DNA from: Hyaloscypha bicolor E | Taxonomy: Eukaryota; Ascomycota; Leotiomycetes; Helotiales; Hyaloscyphaceae | NCBI RefSeq assembly: GCF_002865645.1 | Contig: NW_020194618.1 | Span: 452,997-516,996 of the forward strand | DNA length: 64,000 nucleotides | Direction of reading: 5' to 3' | In this document: positions 1 through 12,399 of the stretch, piece by piece | How the letters are laid out: every line of letters begins with the position of its first letter | How positions within the stretch are numbered: the first letter of the stretch is position 1 | The notes under the pieces: model-generated | Told to the model about the DNA's origin: nothing | The model's input: only the letters and a program-made list of their open reading frames with translations | Database searches by the model: none | Made by a program: the position numbers and the translations under genes

Positions 1-2789
1 CTTTAGTAGTTTTATTAGGTTAGATACTATTATTAGTATACTATAAAGCTTGGAATTAGTTAGAACTAGTAATTAAGAATTTAGAGGCTCTAGTATTAAT
101 TATAACTCTATAAAAGTAGTAAGTATTATATTTTAATATACTATTAATTATAAATATCTGAGTGTTTTTTATTTATTTAATAGACTCTAAAATATGGTTT
201 TTGCCTATTATCTAATATATAAGAGAAAGAAATATAAGGTTATTTATAAAGGTATTAGTTATAGGAATAATAGAAGTAGTAAAAGTAACTAAAAAGCTTT
301 TAATAGAAATAAAATAGAAATCTAAGTAATATTTCTTTCTTTTATTTATTTCTGCTAATAAGGCTTTAAAAGCATTACCTACTAGTTTGTTTTTACTACT
401 TTTATTATTCTCTTCTTCTTTAAATTCGATAATATACTATATATAAGTACTACTAAAGCATTTATTAAAGTTACGAGTATTTCGGGATCTAAATTAGTAA
501 ATGTTTCTATTCTTAAATCGAGTCTTTTTAGCTTTTTATTTCTCTGATATATATTTCTATAAGTAGTATTTGAGTCTCTTATATATAAAATATAACTTCA
601 GAGTATAATTATTGCAATTATAGGGCTTGAAATAGTTATTATAGATTCTGAAGTTATAGCTAGATCTATATTAATAATTTCCGGACAAATAGTAGTTTAG
701 AAGGTTTTAAGAATAGTATTATTAATTAATAAAATAGGTTTTAATATTAATTTATTACTTCTTCTTATAGGTAATAATAAATAATTAGAGCTTATTAATA
801 AGCTAGCCGAGTTTATTAGAAGAGTCCGAAACTATATATTAGTATACTAGTAAGCCTTAATAAAAGATAATAATCTTATTATATAGGAATTCGGTATTTT
901 ATAAGGTAAGAATAAGGCTATATTATAATTTATATAGGTTATTAATTAGTATTTGAATAAGCTCGAATATTGTCTTTTTAGGGTCTTTTACTATTATAGT
1001 TACTAAGATAATAGTATTTCATTTATCTAAATTTCAATAATAGAAACCGGGGCCTTTAAAGAAACTATAAATATTTATATAAGCTTCTTTATATATATAT
1101 TAAGAGAGCTAGGTATTATAGAAGTAGTTATATACTAGTTTCTTTAATATAGTAGAAAAAGCTCTTACTAATACCTCTTCTAGAAGCTCTATATATTAGT
1201 AAATATTAAAAAAGATAATAAGTTTATAATTAAAACTACTATTAGTTCTATTATATTTCTATATTTTAGAATATATCTTTATTACTTCTCTAATAAGCTT
1301 CCTAATAGTAATAGTAGGAATTAACTAAAGGTTCTTTAGGTATAATAGATCCAGTAATAATAGTAAAGGTAAAAGTAGTAAATAATCTTAATTTAGAGAA
1401 AGTAAATAAATGCCTTAATTTAACTAACTAGTTAACTAAGAATACTTAGTTCTCTTCTATCTAGTTCCCTCTAGAATAAGATAAACTAATATAATAGGTT
1501 TCTTTAAAAGATCTATTCTAATTAGGCTATCTTTAATAATATTAGTTTCGTATTAAATATATATTATTTCTTTCTAAATAATATTAAATAGAAACTATAC
1601 TATAGTAAGGTATATATAGTTCTATTTAATATAGATACTATTATACTAAAGGTATTTTTAAAGGATTTATAGTTTAATATAGCTATATTAATTAAAGATT
1701 ATATTACTAAAGTCCTTAAAGTTATTCTTAAATAGATCTTATAGGTTCTTATTAGAAGTTCTATATAAGATATATTAATATAGCTTAGTATTTAGATATT
1801 TCTAAAGATCTACTTTTATAGTATTATTAGTATTAATCTTATTTTCCTATTTCTTAATTAGCTTCTTCTCTTTTTCGTTATTTATACTAAACCAAGTTTA
1901 GTTTCTTTCTAGTATATATATATATATAGTTTATAGTAAGAGGTATTTAAAGGTAAAGTAGTTTATAATAGATTTATAAAAAGAGTTCAGTAATAAAGGT
2001 ATTCAGATACCTGGTTCAGATATTAGATATTTAGATATCTAAAGATATTAAAAATATTAAAATAAATATTTTGCTCTTAAATATTATATCCGTAATAAGA
2101 AATTTAGAAAGTAAAATATTATAATTCCGGAAGAGTCTAAAGCTCGAAGGGCTTGATTTAATAGAAAAATCAAAGTTATAGTTATAGTTAAAGAGCTTTA
2201 AAAATATATATAGGATATATATTCCGGAAAGAAAGTCTTATAAATACGGGTATTATATAAGTAAAAGAGATAGTTTCCAAGAAAATAGTCTTAGAACTAA
2301 AAGAAATTAGTTTTAAAGGATAATAGAAATTAAATAGATAGATAAATAGTTAAATAGCTAACTGCTTATTAATTAGTAAGAGCTAGTATTTTCTTCTTAG
2401 ACTACTAAATACTTTTCCGGAATTAATAGTAGTTCCCTTCTTTAACTAGAAATAAACTACTTGTCTTAGGCTATTAAATGCTTTTCCGACGAGTTAGGTC
2501 TTTTTCTAATCTATAAATACTAACTAATTAGTATTGGTTTACTAGTAATATATAGTATTATTATATAAATATAGAAATACTAGTTATATTAGTTAGTAAA
2601 ATTATTATTATTTAGAAGTAGGAAATATAATATTATAATATTAATATATAATTTCTAAATCTGCTAAGCCTAATAGGGTCTAGTTTACCGGTCGAGTTAC
2701 CTATAAAATATAAAGTTATATAACTATATCCTATATCTCGTATCTCGTAATTATATATATAATTCCTAAAAAAAATAGCTATACTAATA
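1..2789 (-). mobile_element. Ty1/copia element M1, minus strand, cut by window edge
   Basis: This is the reverse complement of the 5' half of the copia family that appears intact at 48638-54960. The match runs from the LTR (2532-2789) through the leader minisatellite (about 1990-2050) and the gag region, and ends at the window edge in the protease region: the segment around 1-130 mirrors the protease segment near 6000-6120. RIP has removed nearly all CpA and TpG, so no frame is open. The 3' half and the second LTR lie outside the window, so its target duplication cannot be checked. It is an inactive relic with no open coding capacity. Confidence 0.85.
2532..2789 (-). repeat. copia LTR (5' LTR of minus-strand element M1)
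   Basis: Reverse complement of the copia LTR, about 258 bp. It runs from the complement of the LTR end (TATTGGTTTACTAG) to the complement of the LTR start (ATAGCTATACTAATA). The internal repeat block is short in this copy. Confidence 0.85.
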
Positions 2790-2796
2790 TTTATAA

Positions 2797-2975
2797 ATAA
2801 TATATATAAAATACTAATATATTAAAGTTAGTAAAGTAATTAATATTTAGAAATAAAATTATAGTATTATAATATTAATATATAATTCCTAAATTTATTA
2901 AGCCTAATAAGAACTAATTTACTAGTCGAATTATATCTATAATATAAGTTTATATAATTAGTTATATAATTAGGA
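2797..2975 (-). repeat. truncated copia LTR fragment
   Basis: A second reverse-complement LTR segment directly abuts M1. It has the central LTR block (AATATTAATATATAATTCC, then AAGCCTAATAAGAACTA) but lacks both LTR ends. Its start matches the longer LTR subtype seen at 20094-20431. It is probably an older LTR that M1 inserted into or beside. Confidence 0.65.
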
Positions 2976-3002
2976 AATTTATAATTTAACTATTATAATA
3001 AT

Positions 3003-3265
3003 AATATTATTATTATTAAGTTTAAAATAATTAATATAAAAGTTAATATAATATATAAGAAAATTAAATATTTTAATTTAGTATTAAAAATATAATTATT
3101 AATTAATTTTTCTTTATTTTAACTTTAATATTTACTTATAAAATCTTTTTTTAACTAAAAGAACTTAGAAAATAATTATTAAAAAAGAGCTAATAAATTC
3201 TTTAAAAGCAAGAAATTATAAAAGATTAAAAGTATTTTTTTTTAATTATTTAGATAATAAGAAAT
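3003..3265 (-). mobile_element. Ty3/gypsy remnant, copy 1, left part
   Basis: It aligns by eye with 46009 onward, which is the uninterrupted second copy. Copia A was inserted at 3265/9540. This is the 3' end of a minus-strand gypsy element, beyond the integrase, probably including LTR sequence. It is heavily RIP-altered. Confidence 0.6.
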
Positions 3266-3499
3266 TATTAGTATAGCTATTTCTTTAGAAGTTATATATA
3301 TAGTTATAAGATATAAAATACGGGATATAGTTATATAACCTCGCGTCCTATAAATAACTCGACTAGTAAACTAGATATCTTTAGGCTTAGTAGATTTAGG
3401 AATTATATATTAATACTATAATCTATAATTCTTATTTCTAAATAATAATAATTTTATTAACTAATATAACTAGTATTATATATTACTAGTAAACTAATA
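3266..3499 (+). repeat. 5' LTR of copia A
   Basis: 234 bp, from TATTAGTATAGC (ancestrally TGTTAG) to AAACTAATA. It is 22 bp shorter than its partner because a block just before the end is missing, between TAGTAT and TATATT. Confidence 0.9.
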
Positions 3500-3981
3500 C
3501 TAATTAGTTTATATATATAAATTAGAGAAGATTTTAGATTAGTTCTAAAAGTATTTAGTAGCCTAAAACAAATCTAGTTTATTCTATATTAAAAAAGAAA
3601 TCTACTTATTAACTTTATAAAAGTATTTAGTAACCTATAAAAAAAATACTAGCTCTTACTAATTAATAAATAGTTAGCTATTTAACTATCTATTTATTTA
3701 ATTTCTATTATTTTTTAAAACTAACTTCTTTTAGTCCCAAAACTACTTTCTTAAAAACTATCTTTTCTATTTATATAATACCTATATTTATAGGACTTTC
3801 TTTCCGGAATATATATCCTATATATATCCTTAAAACTCTTTAATTACTACTTCGATTTTATTATTAAATCGAGTTCTTCGAGCTTTAGACCCTTCCGGAA
3901 TTATAATATTTTATTTCCTAAATTTCTCGTTATTAACGAAATATTTAAGAATAAAATATTTACTTTAATACCCTTAATACC

Positions 3982-4117
3982 TCTAGGTATCTGGATATCT
4001 GGCATCTCTATCAGGTATCTAATATCTAGATATCTGATATCTTAATCAGATATCTAAACCAGATATCTAGTATCTAAATCAGGTATCTAAACCAGGTATC
4101 TGAATATCTAGATATCT
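3982..4117. repeat. leader minisatellite of copia A (ATATCTGG/CCAGGTATCT type)
   Basis: Irregular tandem repeats of 10-20 bp built from (G)GTATCT and AACCAG, many palindromic through GATATC. It lies between the LTR and gag. Equivalents exist in copies B and C and, inverted, in M1. Copy D lacks it. Confidence 0.75.
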
Positions 4118-7100
4118 TTACTACTAAATCCTTTCTATAAACCTACTATAAACTACCTTATCTTTAAACCCCTTTTACTATAAACCATATATATATATAT
4201 ATATATTAGAGAGAACCTGAACTCGGTTTAATATAGATACTAATAAGGGAAAAGAGCTAATTAAGAAATAGAAGAATAATATTAACCTAATAACTATAAT
4301 AAAGGCTAATCTTTAGGAATATCTAACTACTAAGATATATTAGTATATCTTATATAAGAAAAGTAATAATAATTTATAAGATCTATTCCAGAATAATTTT
4401 AAAAACTTTAATACTATAATATATAGTCTAATTAATTATATATTTATATAAAATCTTCGAGCCCAATTTTAATATAATAATATCTATATTAAATAGAACT
4501 ATAAGAACCTTACTATTATATAATTCTTTATTAATCTTATCTAAAAGAAAACAAAAAGTATATAAAACGAAGCTAATATTATTAATAATAGTCTAATTAA
4601 AACAGATCTTCTTTAGAGACCTATTATATTAGTTTATTTTACTCTAGATAGAATTAGATATAAGGAAACCAGATATTCTTAATTAAGAAATTAAATTATT
4701 TATTTACCTTTTTCAAATTAAGGCTATTTACTACTTTTACTTTTATTATTACTAGTATTATTACTAAATCCGAACTTCTATTAATTAATACCTATTATTA
4801 CTACTAGAAAGCTTATTAGAGAAATAGTAAAGATATATTTCAAAATATAGAAATATAACGGAATTAATAGTAGTTTTAATTATAAACTTATTATATTCCT
4901 TAATATTTACTAATATATAGAGCTTTTAGAAAAGATACTAGTAAGAGCTTTTTCTATTATATTAAAAGAACTAGTATAAGACTATTTCTATAATAACTAG
5001 CTTTCGAGCTATATATATAAAAAGGCTTATATAAATATTTATAGCTTTTTTAAAGGCTCCGGTTTCTATTATTAAAATCTAAATAAATGAAATATTATTA
5101 TCTTAGTAACTATAATAGTAAAAGACCCCAAAAAACAATATTCGAGCTTATTTAAATACTAATTAATAACCTATATAAATTATAATATAGCTTTATTTTT
5201 GCTTTATAAAATACCGAATTTTTATATAATAAGATTATTACTTCCTATTAAAGCTTACTAATATACTAATATATAGTCTCGGACCTTTCTAATAAACTCG
5301 ACCAGCTTATTAATAAGCTCTAATTATCTATTACTATTTATAAAAAAGAGTAATAAATTACTACTAAAACCTATTTTACTAATTAATAATATTATTCTCA
5401 AAATTCTTTAAGCTATTATTTGTCTGGAAATTATTAATATAAATTCAGCTATAATTTCGGAACCTGTAATAACTATTTCAAGTTCTATAATTATAATAAT
5501 TATATTCCAAAATTATATTTTATATATAAGAAACCCGAATACTGCTTATAGAAATATATATTAGAGAAATAAAAGACTAAAAAAGCTCAATTTAAAAATA
5601 AAAATATTTCCTAATTTAGATTTCGAAATATTTATAATTTTAGTAAATACTTTAGTAGTATTTATATATAATATATTACCGATTTTAAAAGGAAAGAAAA
5701 TAATAAGAATAATAAAAATAAATTAGTAAATAATACTTTTAAAGTTTTACTAGTAAAAATAAATAAAAGAAAAAAACATTATTTAGATTTCTATTTCACT
5801 TCTATTAAAAGCTTTTTAGCCGCTTCTATTACTTCTACTTCTGCTATTTCTATAATTAATACTCTTATAAATAATCTTAATTTTTTTTTATATACTAGAT
5901 AATAAGCAAAAACTATATCTTAAAATCTATTAAATAAATAGAAAATATTCAGATATTTATAATTAATAATATATTAAGATATAATACTTATTACTTTTAT
6001 AGAATTATAATTAATATTAGAGCCTCTAGATTCTTAACTATTAGTTCTAACTAATTTCAAATTTTATAATATATTAATAATAGTATCTAACTTAATAAAA
6101 CTATTAAAGATTAAATTAATATTTAGTTTAGTATTAGATCTATAATAGTAAAAATACTAATTAGGCAAGTATAATTCTATATTATATTTATAAAGACTCT
6201 ATTTCTATTTAGTTTAGCTAATATAGATAAGCTAAGAATCTATTTTAATAATTTTACTAATTATTTTATTATTTCTACCAGATGTTTTATATTTATAATA
6301 TAATATTTTAGATACTCTTTCCTGCTTTAGAATACTATACTATAAAGCTTTATTTCTGAATTCTTTATTTGTAATTTTTACTTTCTTATAAAGGTTAAAT
6401 TATAATATCTATATTACTATTTTAATTATTTATTTATTAGTAAGCTCCGAAATATACTAGAATAAGCAGGCTATAATATTAATATAAAAGCCTTTAAATA
6501 CTTTATAAAATACTATAAATAATACCAGAAATTCGAATAATTACTAAAATAATTTAAATTTAATCTAAAAGATAATATTAGCTTTAATTACTCTATTATT
6601 ATTAATATTTTCTATATTTTCAATAAGTTTATATTCTATATTATTAATAAAAGCACTCGATATTAAGCCGGCTAATAGCTTTAAAATATTAATATATTAT
6701 ATATTTAAAATACCCTAAAGTAATATTAAATTAATATCTATTTAGGCCCTTCTAATTAGATTATAGCAAATACCGGAAAGTAGTTTACTAATAAAGAGTT
6801 TACTTAGCTTATAAATACTATAGAAATCAAGATTAAAATTATTTCTATAGAAGCTTATAATTCTATTAGAATTATAGAATACTACTATAGCCCGATTTAA
6901 TATATTTATTTTATTATTATAGCCAAAATTAATAGAATTAATAAGAATATTATATTTCAAATAGCTTTTAAGGCCATTAATAATTCTGCTAGACCCGATA
7001 GTATTATTCTAACTTTTTTAGTTTATAGTACTTTACCTTAAATAATTAAATATAATACCCTATTACTAATTATATTATAGTAATTAGTAGTACTTAAGAA

Positions 7101-9122
7101 AGTAATAGTAGAAATTTAGAAGCTTTAAGCTAGATATTAAATTATAAATACCCTAAATACCCGAAATAGTTCTAGTACTACTAATATCTATAAATTTTCC
7201 TTGAATTCGGATATTCTTATATAATATAAAGGAAATACTAGTTAATCTAGTAGTTAGAATAGGCTATATAAGCTAGTAGCCATTAATAGAGAAAACTATA
7301 TACTAGCTCTATTATATAGTAATATTACTTTCCGTTTAATCTTTATAAAGCCCTTTTATATAAAAGATATTAAGATTATTACTAATAGCCCTAAACCTGA
7401 AACTATTTTCGAATTCTATAATAAGGCTAAAGGTAATACAGATATAATTCCTCCTGCTATTCCCGCTATTTTACTAAAGTATAGCAGAGAATATTCTTTA
7501 TAAGAACCCGGATTTTATAGTATTTCTATAAGATAATAATTTATATAAGAACTTCTATTAAGGTAAAATCGCTAGTCTTTTAGAAAAGAATATATTTGAG
7601 ATTATTTTTAGATCTCAAATACTAAAGAAGATATATATTTTTAACTCTCGGTTTATTAATAAAATTAAGAATAAAAATATAAAAAGAGAGTTTAAAAAGT
7701 CGAGACTAGTTATCTAAGCTTATAATAATAATAAGAAATATATAATATTAATATAATTATCTATTATTTAATATATTAGCCAGAAAATCATTCTTAATAT
7801 TATTATTATAATAATAGATACTATAGAATTATATTTATATAATATCTTATAAACTTATATTTAATTAATAATTTTATTTAACTATAATTTTTATATTAAC
7901 TCATTTTGCAAGCTTACTAGAAAGCTAAATCTAAAAAATAATTCTATTCTAAAAGTTATAAAACTACTATATAATATATTAGAAGCTAGAAACTACTAGT
8001 TTAAGACTTACTATTTCTATTATATTAATAAGCTTTCTATAAAATAATTAACTTATAACTCTTGCCTCTTTTATAATAAGTAATTCTTTAGAATTATTAG
8101 CCTTTAAACTAATAATACTTTATTTATTAGAACTAATAATTTTATAAATACAGAGTAACTAAAGCTCTAAAAGGCTAAATTCTTGGCTAAGAAATATAAA
8201 TGCCTTATTTTTAAATATAATCTCAAGTTTAATAAAAGTATTATCTATATAGATATTACTAGAATTATTTTTATATAAGAATACTAATATAAAAACCTCT
8301 GAATTATTTCTATAAAAAATATTACTACTATAAATAATAGAAGTACTATTCGTTAAAATCTCTCTATTAAAGACTAATATATTACCTAATATATTAAAGA
8401 AGTATATATTATATTAGTCTATTAACTAGAAGCTTTATATAACTTATTAATTACTATTTAAGCTATTAAACCTTCGGAAACTAATATAAAGGTACTTAAT
8501 AAGTATATTTAATAGCAAATTAAGAATACTACTAGAAAACTGAGATTTATAAAGCTAATAAAAGAATTCTTATATTTAATTATTTTTATAAATACTTTAT
8601 TTATAAATAATAGAGATCTCTTTTTCTAAATCGGATATATTCTAGTTTTAGTAAACGGAACTAGATATACTAATATTATCTACTAGTTCCTTATTAAATA
8701 TAAGAGAATTACTAGAAGTATTCTAGCTTTAGAATTCTATAATATAGCTTATAGCTTTAATATAAGCGCTTTAGTTAAATCTATAATTAATAGAATACTA
8801 GAAATGAAACTATTACTAGTAGTTTATATGAATTCGAAGTTATTATATAAATGCCTTATTAAATTAGAAACTATTCGAGAAAAATATCTAATAATTAATA
8901 TAATATATCTTTACTAAATATATAAATAATAAGAGATTATAGAAGTTAAATGAATTAAAAAAGAATTAAATCCTGCTAATTCTATAATAAAATCAAAGCT
9001 AATAAATACTCTCAAGTACCTAATTAATATAAATACTATATAATTAGATATAGAGAAATAAATCGAGTATAGATAAAGCAGGAAATAGATATATAAGATA
9101 GAAAGATATTATAGGAATAGAA

Positions 9123-9158
9123 GTTACATATAAAAGATTATAGCCTTTAGTATATAAC
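9123..9158. repeat. 36-bp imperfect palindrome, copia A copy
   Basis: Arms GTTACATATAAAAG and CTTTAGTATATAAC with a short AT spacer. In copia it lies just past RNase H, in the tail of the pol frame. The same palindrome is at 26943, 40446 and 54515 in the sister copies, and in unrelated contexts at 34031, 42425, 48493 and 61191. Confidence 0.75.
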
Positions 9159-9283
9159 TAAAACCTTAGAAGTAATATAGATATATAAAGTATTTGGGAA
9201 ATCTAGTATTAGGCCGGATTAGGGAATTTATATATAATTAGAGAGAAGTACTATTTTTTCGCGTTTTTTTAGAAAGGTTCTAG

Positions 9284-9539
9284 TATTAGTATAGCTATTT
9301 CTTTAGGAGTTATATATATAGTTACGGGATATAGAATACGAGATACAGTTATATAACCTTATATCTTATAAGTAATTTAACTAGTAGACTAGATCTCTTT
9401 AGGCTTAGCAGATTTAGGAATTATATATTAATACTATAATTTATAATTCTTATTTTTGAATAATAATAACTTTACTAACTAATATAACTAGTATTTTTAC
9501 TCCTATATAATAGTACTATATATTACTAGTAAACTAATA
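9284..9539 (+). repeat. 3' LTR of copia A
   Basis: 256 bp, same ends as the 5' LTR, followed at once by the target duplication GAAAT. Confidence 0.9.
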
Positions 9540-10112
9540 GAAATAAAGTAATAGTAAGAATTAATAAATTATATTAGCTTTTTAAAAAAGTAATAAGTTT
9601 TTAATTAAAGAAATAGTATTATAATTAAAAAGTAGATTTTATATAAAAATAGAAATATATAATATATTAATTAGGCCTTAATATAAATTTTAAATATAAT
9701 AATAATTATATTAAAAAAAAGTTTCTTAATATAAAATAAGCTTTAAATAAATAAATCTAATTTCTTTAATATTTAAAAGCTTTCTAGAATTTTATATTAT
9801 TAAGTATTTTCCGAAATAATATTAAATCTAATAAAGTTTTCTCTTTTTTTAATAAAACTTCTAATTAAATATTTCATTTATATATAACTTCTAATTAAAA
9901 AGTTTATTTAAATATTATAATTTAGCTTTAGATTAATATTAGTTATAAAAATAACTAATAAAAAGCAAATAAATTCTTTATAAGATTCTTTAGCTTAATA
10001 TTCTTTCTTTTTTTTAAAAAATATATAAAAGGCTTTCTTATTTCTTTTCTTTTAATTAATTAATTATTCGTATTTTTAAAACTTTTAAAAATAAATATAT
10101 TTTAAAATTAAG

Positions 10113-10360
10113 TATTAGTTTATTAGAAATATATAATATAATATATAATATATAAAATTAATAAAATAATTAATAATTAGAAATAAGAATTATAATATTA
10201 TATTTCGTATTTTATATTTTATTACTTATATTTTATTACTTATATTTTATTACTTATATTTTATTACTTATATTTTATTACTTATATTTTATTACTTATA
10301 TCTTATATCTCGAATTCCGTAATTATATATATAATCTCTAAAGAAATAGCTATACTAATA
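10113..10360 (-). repeat. solo copia LTR inside gypsy copy 1
   Basis: Reverse-complement LTR with both ends (TATTAGTTTATTAG to GCTATACTAATA), flanked by TTAAG (10108-10112) and TTAAA (10361-10365). Gypsy copy 2 has the uninterrupted target site TTAAG at 46794-46798, which proves insertion followed by LTR-LTR excision. About 110 bp of the LTR middle is missing, and the internal repeats are expanded. Confidence 0.85.
10222..10312. repeat. 14-bp tandem repeat in solo LTR
   Basis: Six to seven copies of TATTTTATTACTTA. It is the complement of the GGTAATAGAATATA-type block found in all LTRs of the family, here expanded. Confidence 0.85.
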
Positions 10361-10459
10361 TTAAAAGTTTATAGAATAATTCCTTAATTTCTTATTTATT
10401 TTAAATTATAATAAATACTTTATTTTTAATTTTTATAGCTCTAGTAATAGAATTTCTTA

Positions 10460-10548
10460 TAAAAAATATTATTTAGTAAAAAATATTATTTAGTAAAAAA
10501 TATTATTTAGTAAAAAATATTATTTAGTAAAAAATATTATTTAGTAAA
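10460..10548. repeat. 17-bp tandem repeat
   Basis: Five direct copies of TAAAAAATATTATTTAG within gypsy copy 1. Copy 2 shows a single related unit near 46900, so the array expanded locally. Confidence 0.85.
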
Positions 10549-10626
10549 AAAATAATAAGAATTAAATAATAAGAATTAAATAATAAGAATTAAATAATAA
10601 GAATTAAATAATAAGAATTAAATAAT
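10549..10626. repeat. 14-bp tandem repeat
   Basis: Five copies of AATAAGAATTAAAT directly after the 17-bp array. Confidence 0.85.
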
Positions 10627-12024
10627 AATAAGAAATAAATAATAAAACTTATCTAATTTCTAAAAAAAATATTTATTAAAAACATTTTTTAAGAATTATA
10701 AAGAATATTTATAAATGAAAATAAAATATATATAATAAATCGAATATAAAAAACTTCTTTTTAGACTAAAAAAAGCTATTATTCTGTAATACTTTTATTT
10801 AATTCTTTATAAGAGAAATATATTTTATTTTCTTTAATTTTAATAACTCTAAAATATAAATTATAATACTAATAATATTTTTAATCTCTTAAATATTATT
10901 TCGCTTATAATATCTTATAATATCTTTTTTAACTTTATATTTATTTTAAAATATTTATTTACTAATATATATTTATTATTAATATAATTTTTAAAGAAGT
11001 ACTAGAATTCATTTCTTTTAATAAATTATTTAAATTAATTTCCAGTATATATTTACTAAAATATAATATCTTTTTTAATTAATTCATATATTTTACTTTA
11101 TATAAGCCTAGCTAATAATATAATAATTTCATATTTATTAATTTAATATTATATATAAGAATTAGTTTTTTTTTTTGGGAAATAGGCTTTAAATAAATCT
11201 AATAAATAATATTAAATTATTCTTTTTTCTCTTAATATCTTTAGTTCTTTTTTATTTCTTATTTATATTTGCTTTACTTATATTTCTAGAAGTATTTCTT
11301 TATTATAAACTTTATTTTATTTAAGTATTCTTTAAATTAAAAAGCGTATTTTTATAAATAATATAGCAGTTTTATTATAAATTATATAAAAGAAATTTAA
11401 TTTAATTTAATTAATAAATAAAATATATATAATAAGAGATTTATTTAGAGCTTCTTTTTATTTATTATAAAAGTAATAAATACTTAAATAATTAATTAAT
11501 ATTTTTATTTATTTAATTATATTATTACTTTTAAAATTATAAGCCGAAATAATAATTTTATTAATTTCTAGTTTATTAAGTTCCTGAATTATTATTTCTT
11601 TAAATTCCGATTTACTATTTACTTTAAGCTATTTAAATAAATTATATTTATAAATATTTTCTTTTTAAATGAACTTAATGATTTTTTTATTAATTAAGTT
11701 TTTTTTTTTAAAGATTTGGCTTTAATTTATTCTATGAAATTATTTCTAATAATAATTAAAAAGTTATATTTCCTATAATCTAATAACTTAATTATATTAA
11801 TTTTAAAGTAATATAAAAGAAATATAGCTTTTATTAAATATAAAGCTTCTTTTTATTTTCTTTTACTCTTATATTAATAAACTTTATAAATACTAATATA
11901 CTTTTATATATAGTTATAATAATCTTTTTAATAATAATAGCTAGCTATTAAATAAAAGATATTTTCTTTTCTAATATACTTATTATAATTCAGCTTTTAA
12001 CTTTATTAATTAATATAATTATCT

Positions 12025-12086
12025 AATAATTACTTATATTTTATTATTTATATTTTATTACTTATATCTTATTATTTCCTAATTAT
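12025..12086 (-). repeat. fragment of copia LTR repeat block
   Basis: Short run of the same TATTTTATTACTTA-type units ending in TATCTTATTATTTCC. It resembles the LTR internal block without LTR ends and sits at the junction between the two gypsy remnants. Confidence 0.5.
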
Positions 12087-12399
12087 ATAATAATATATAT
12101 AATATAACTGCTTTACTAGAAAAATATATTTGAAATATACTAGAGATATTTAAAAGACTAAGCCCCTTATAGGCTAGTATATTATAAGATATATATATTT
12201 CCTTATAACTTCTTATATTTTAGTTTTTCTTTTTTTAGCTTTAAATTATCTTTTTAAAAAACCTTTTACCTTATTTTCTAAGCCCTAAATATTATATATA
12301 TAATAGTATTTAAAGCTTACTTCTTTTAATTCTATAAAGGATTTCAAATAAACCAATTTAGAACTATTAGAAATATAAATATTACTAAAATAATGAAAT

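Larger units (their letters stand above)
3266..9539 (+). mobile_element. complete Ty1/copia LTR retrotransposon, copy A (RIP-inactivated)
   Basis: Whole element of 6274 bp with 5' LTR 3266-3499 and 3' LTR 9284-9539, flanked by the 5-bp duplication GAAAT (3261-3265 and 9540-9544). Internal order matches copy D: leader minisatellite, gag, aspartic protease (about 6000-6200), integrase (about 6430-7100), reverse transcriptase (about 7600-8110), RNase H (about 8330-9060). This gag-PR-IN-RT-RH order defines Ty1/copia. Every domain is full of TAA/TAG where Gln or Trp codons stood, so it cannot encode protein. It is inserted in the minus-strand gypsy remnant 3003-11985. Confidence 0.92.
9540..11985 (-). 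mobile_element. Ty3/gypsy remnant, copy 1, right part (integrase end)
   Basis: This continues the element interrupted by copia A. It is collinear with 46100-48190 on the minus strand, apart from the solo LTR at 10113-10360, local minisatellite expansion near 10460-10626, and about 170 bp (near 11470-11640) that copy 2 lacks. The minus-strand frame, reading TAA/TAG as Gln or Trp, shows the catalytic-core landmarks of a fungal Ty3/gypsy integrase (11700-11900): the stretch around SGWVEARPLKN and TxKFIxE. Further along comes the ILAELDGT-like stretch typical of the pol C-terminus. It is truncated upstream of the integrase, so no RT is seen here. Inactive. Confidence 0.65.

Noticed and set aside
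6742..6960. Minus-strand frames of 72 codons at 6742-6960 and 52135-52353
   Set aside because: Both are antisense to the copia integrase. They stay open because RIP makes stops on the coding strand. Their similarity reflects the element, not a gene.
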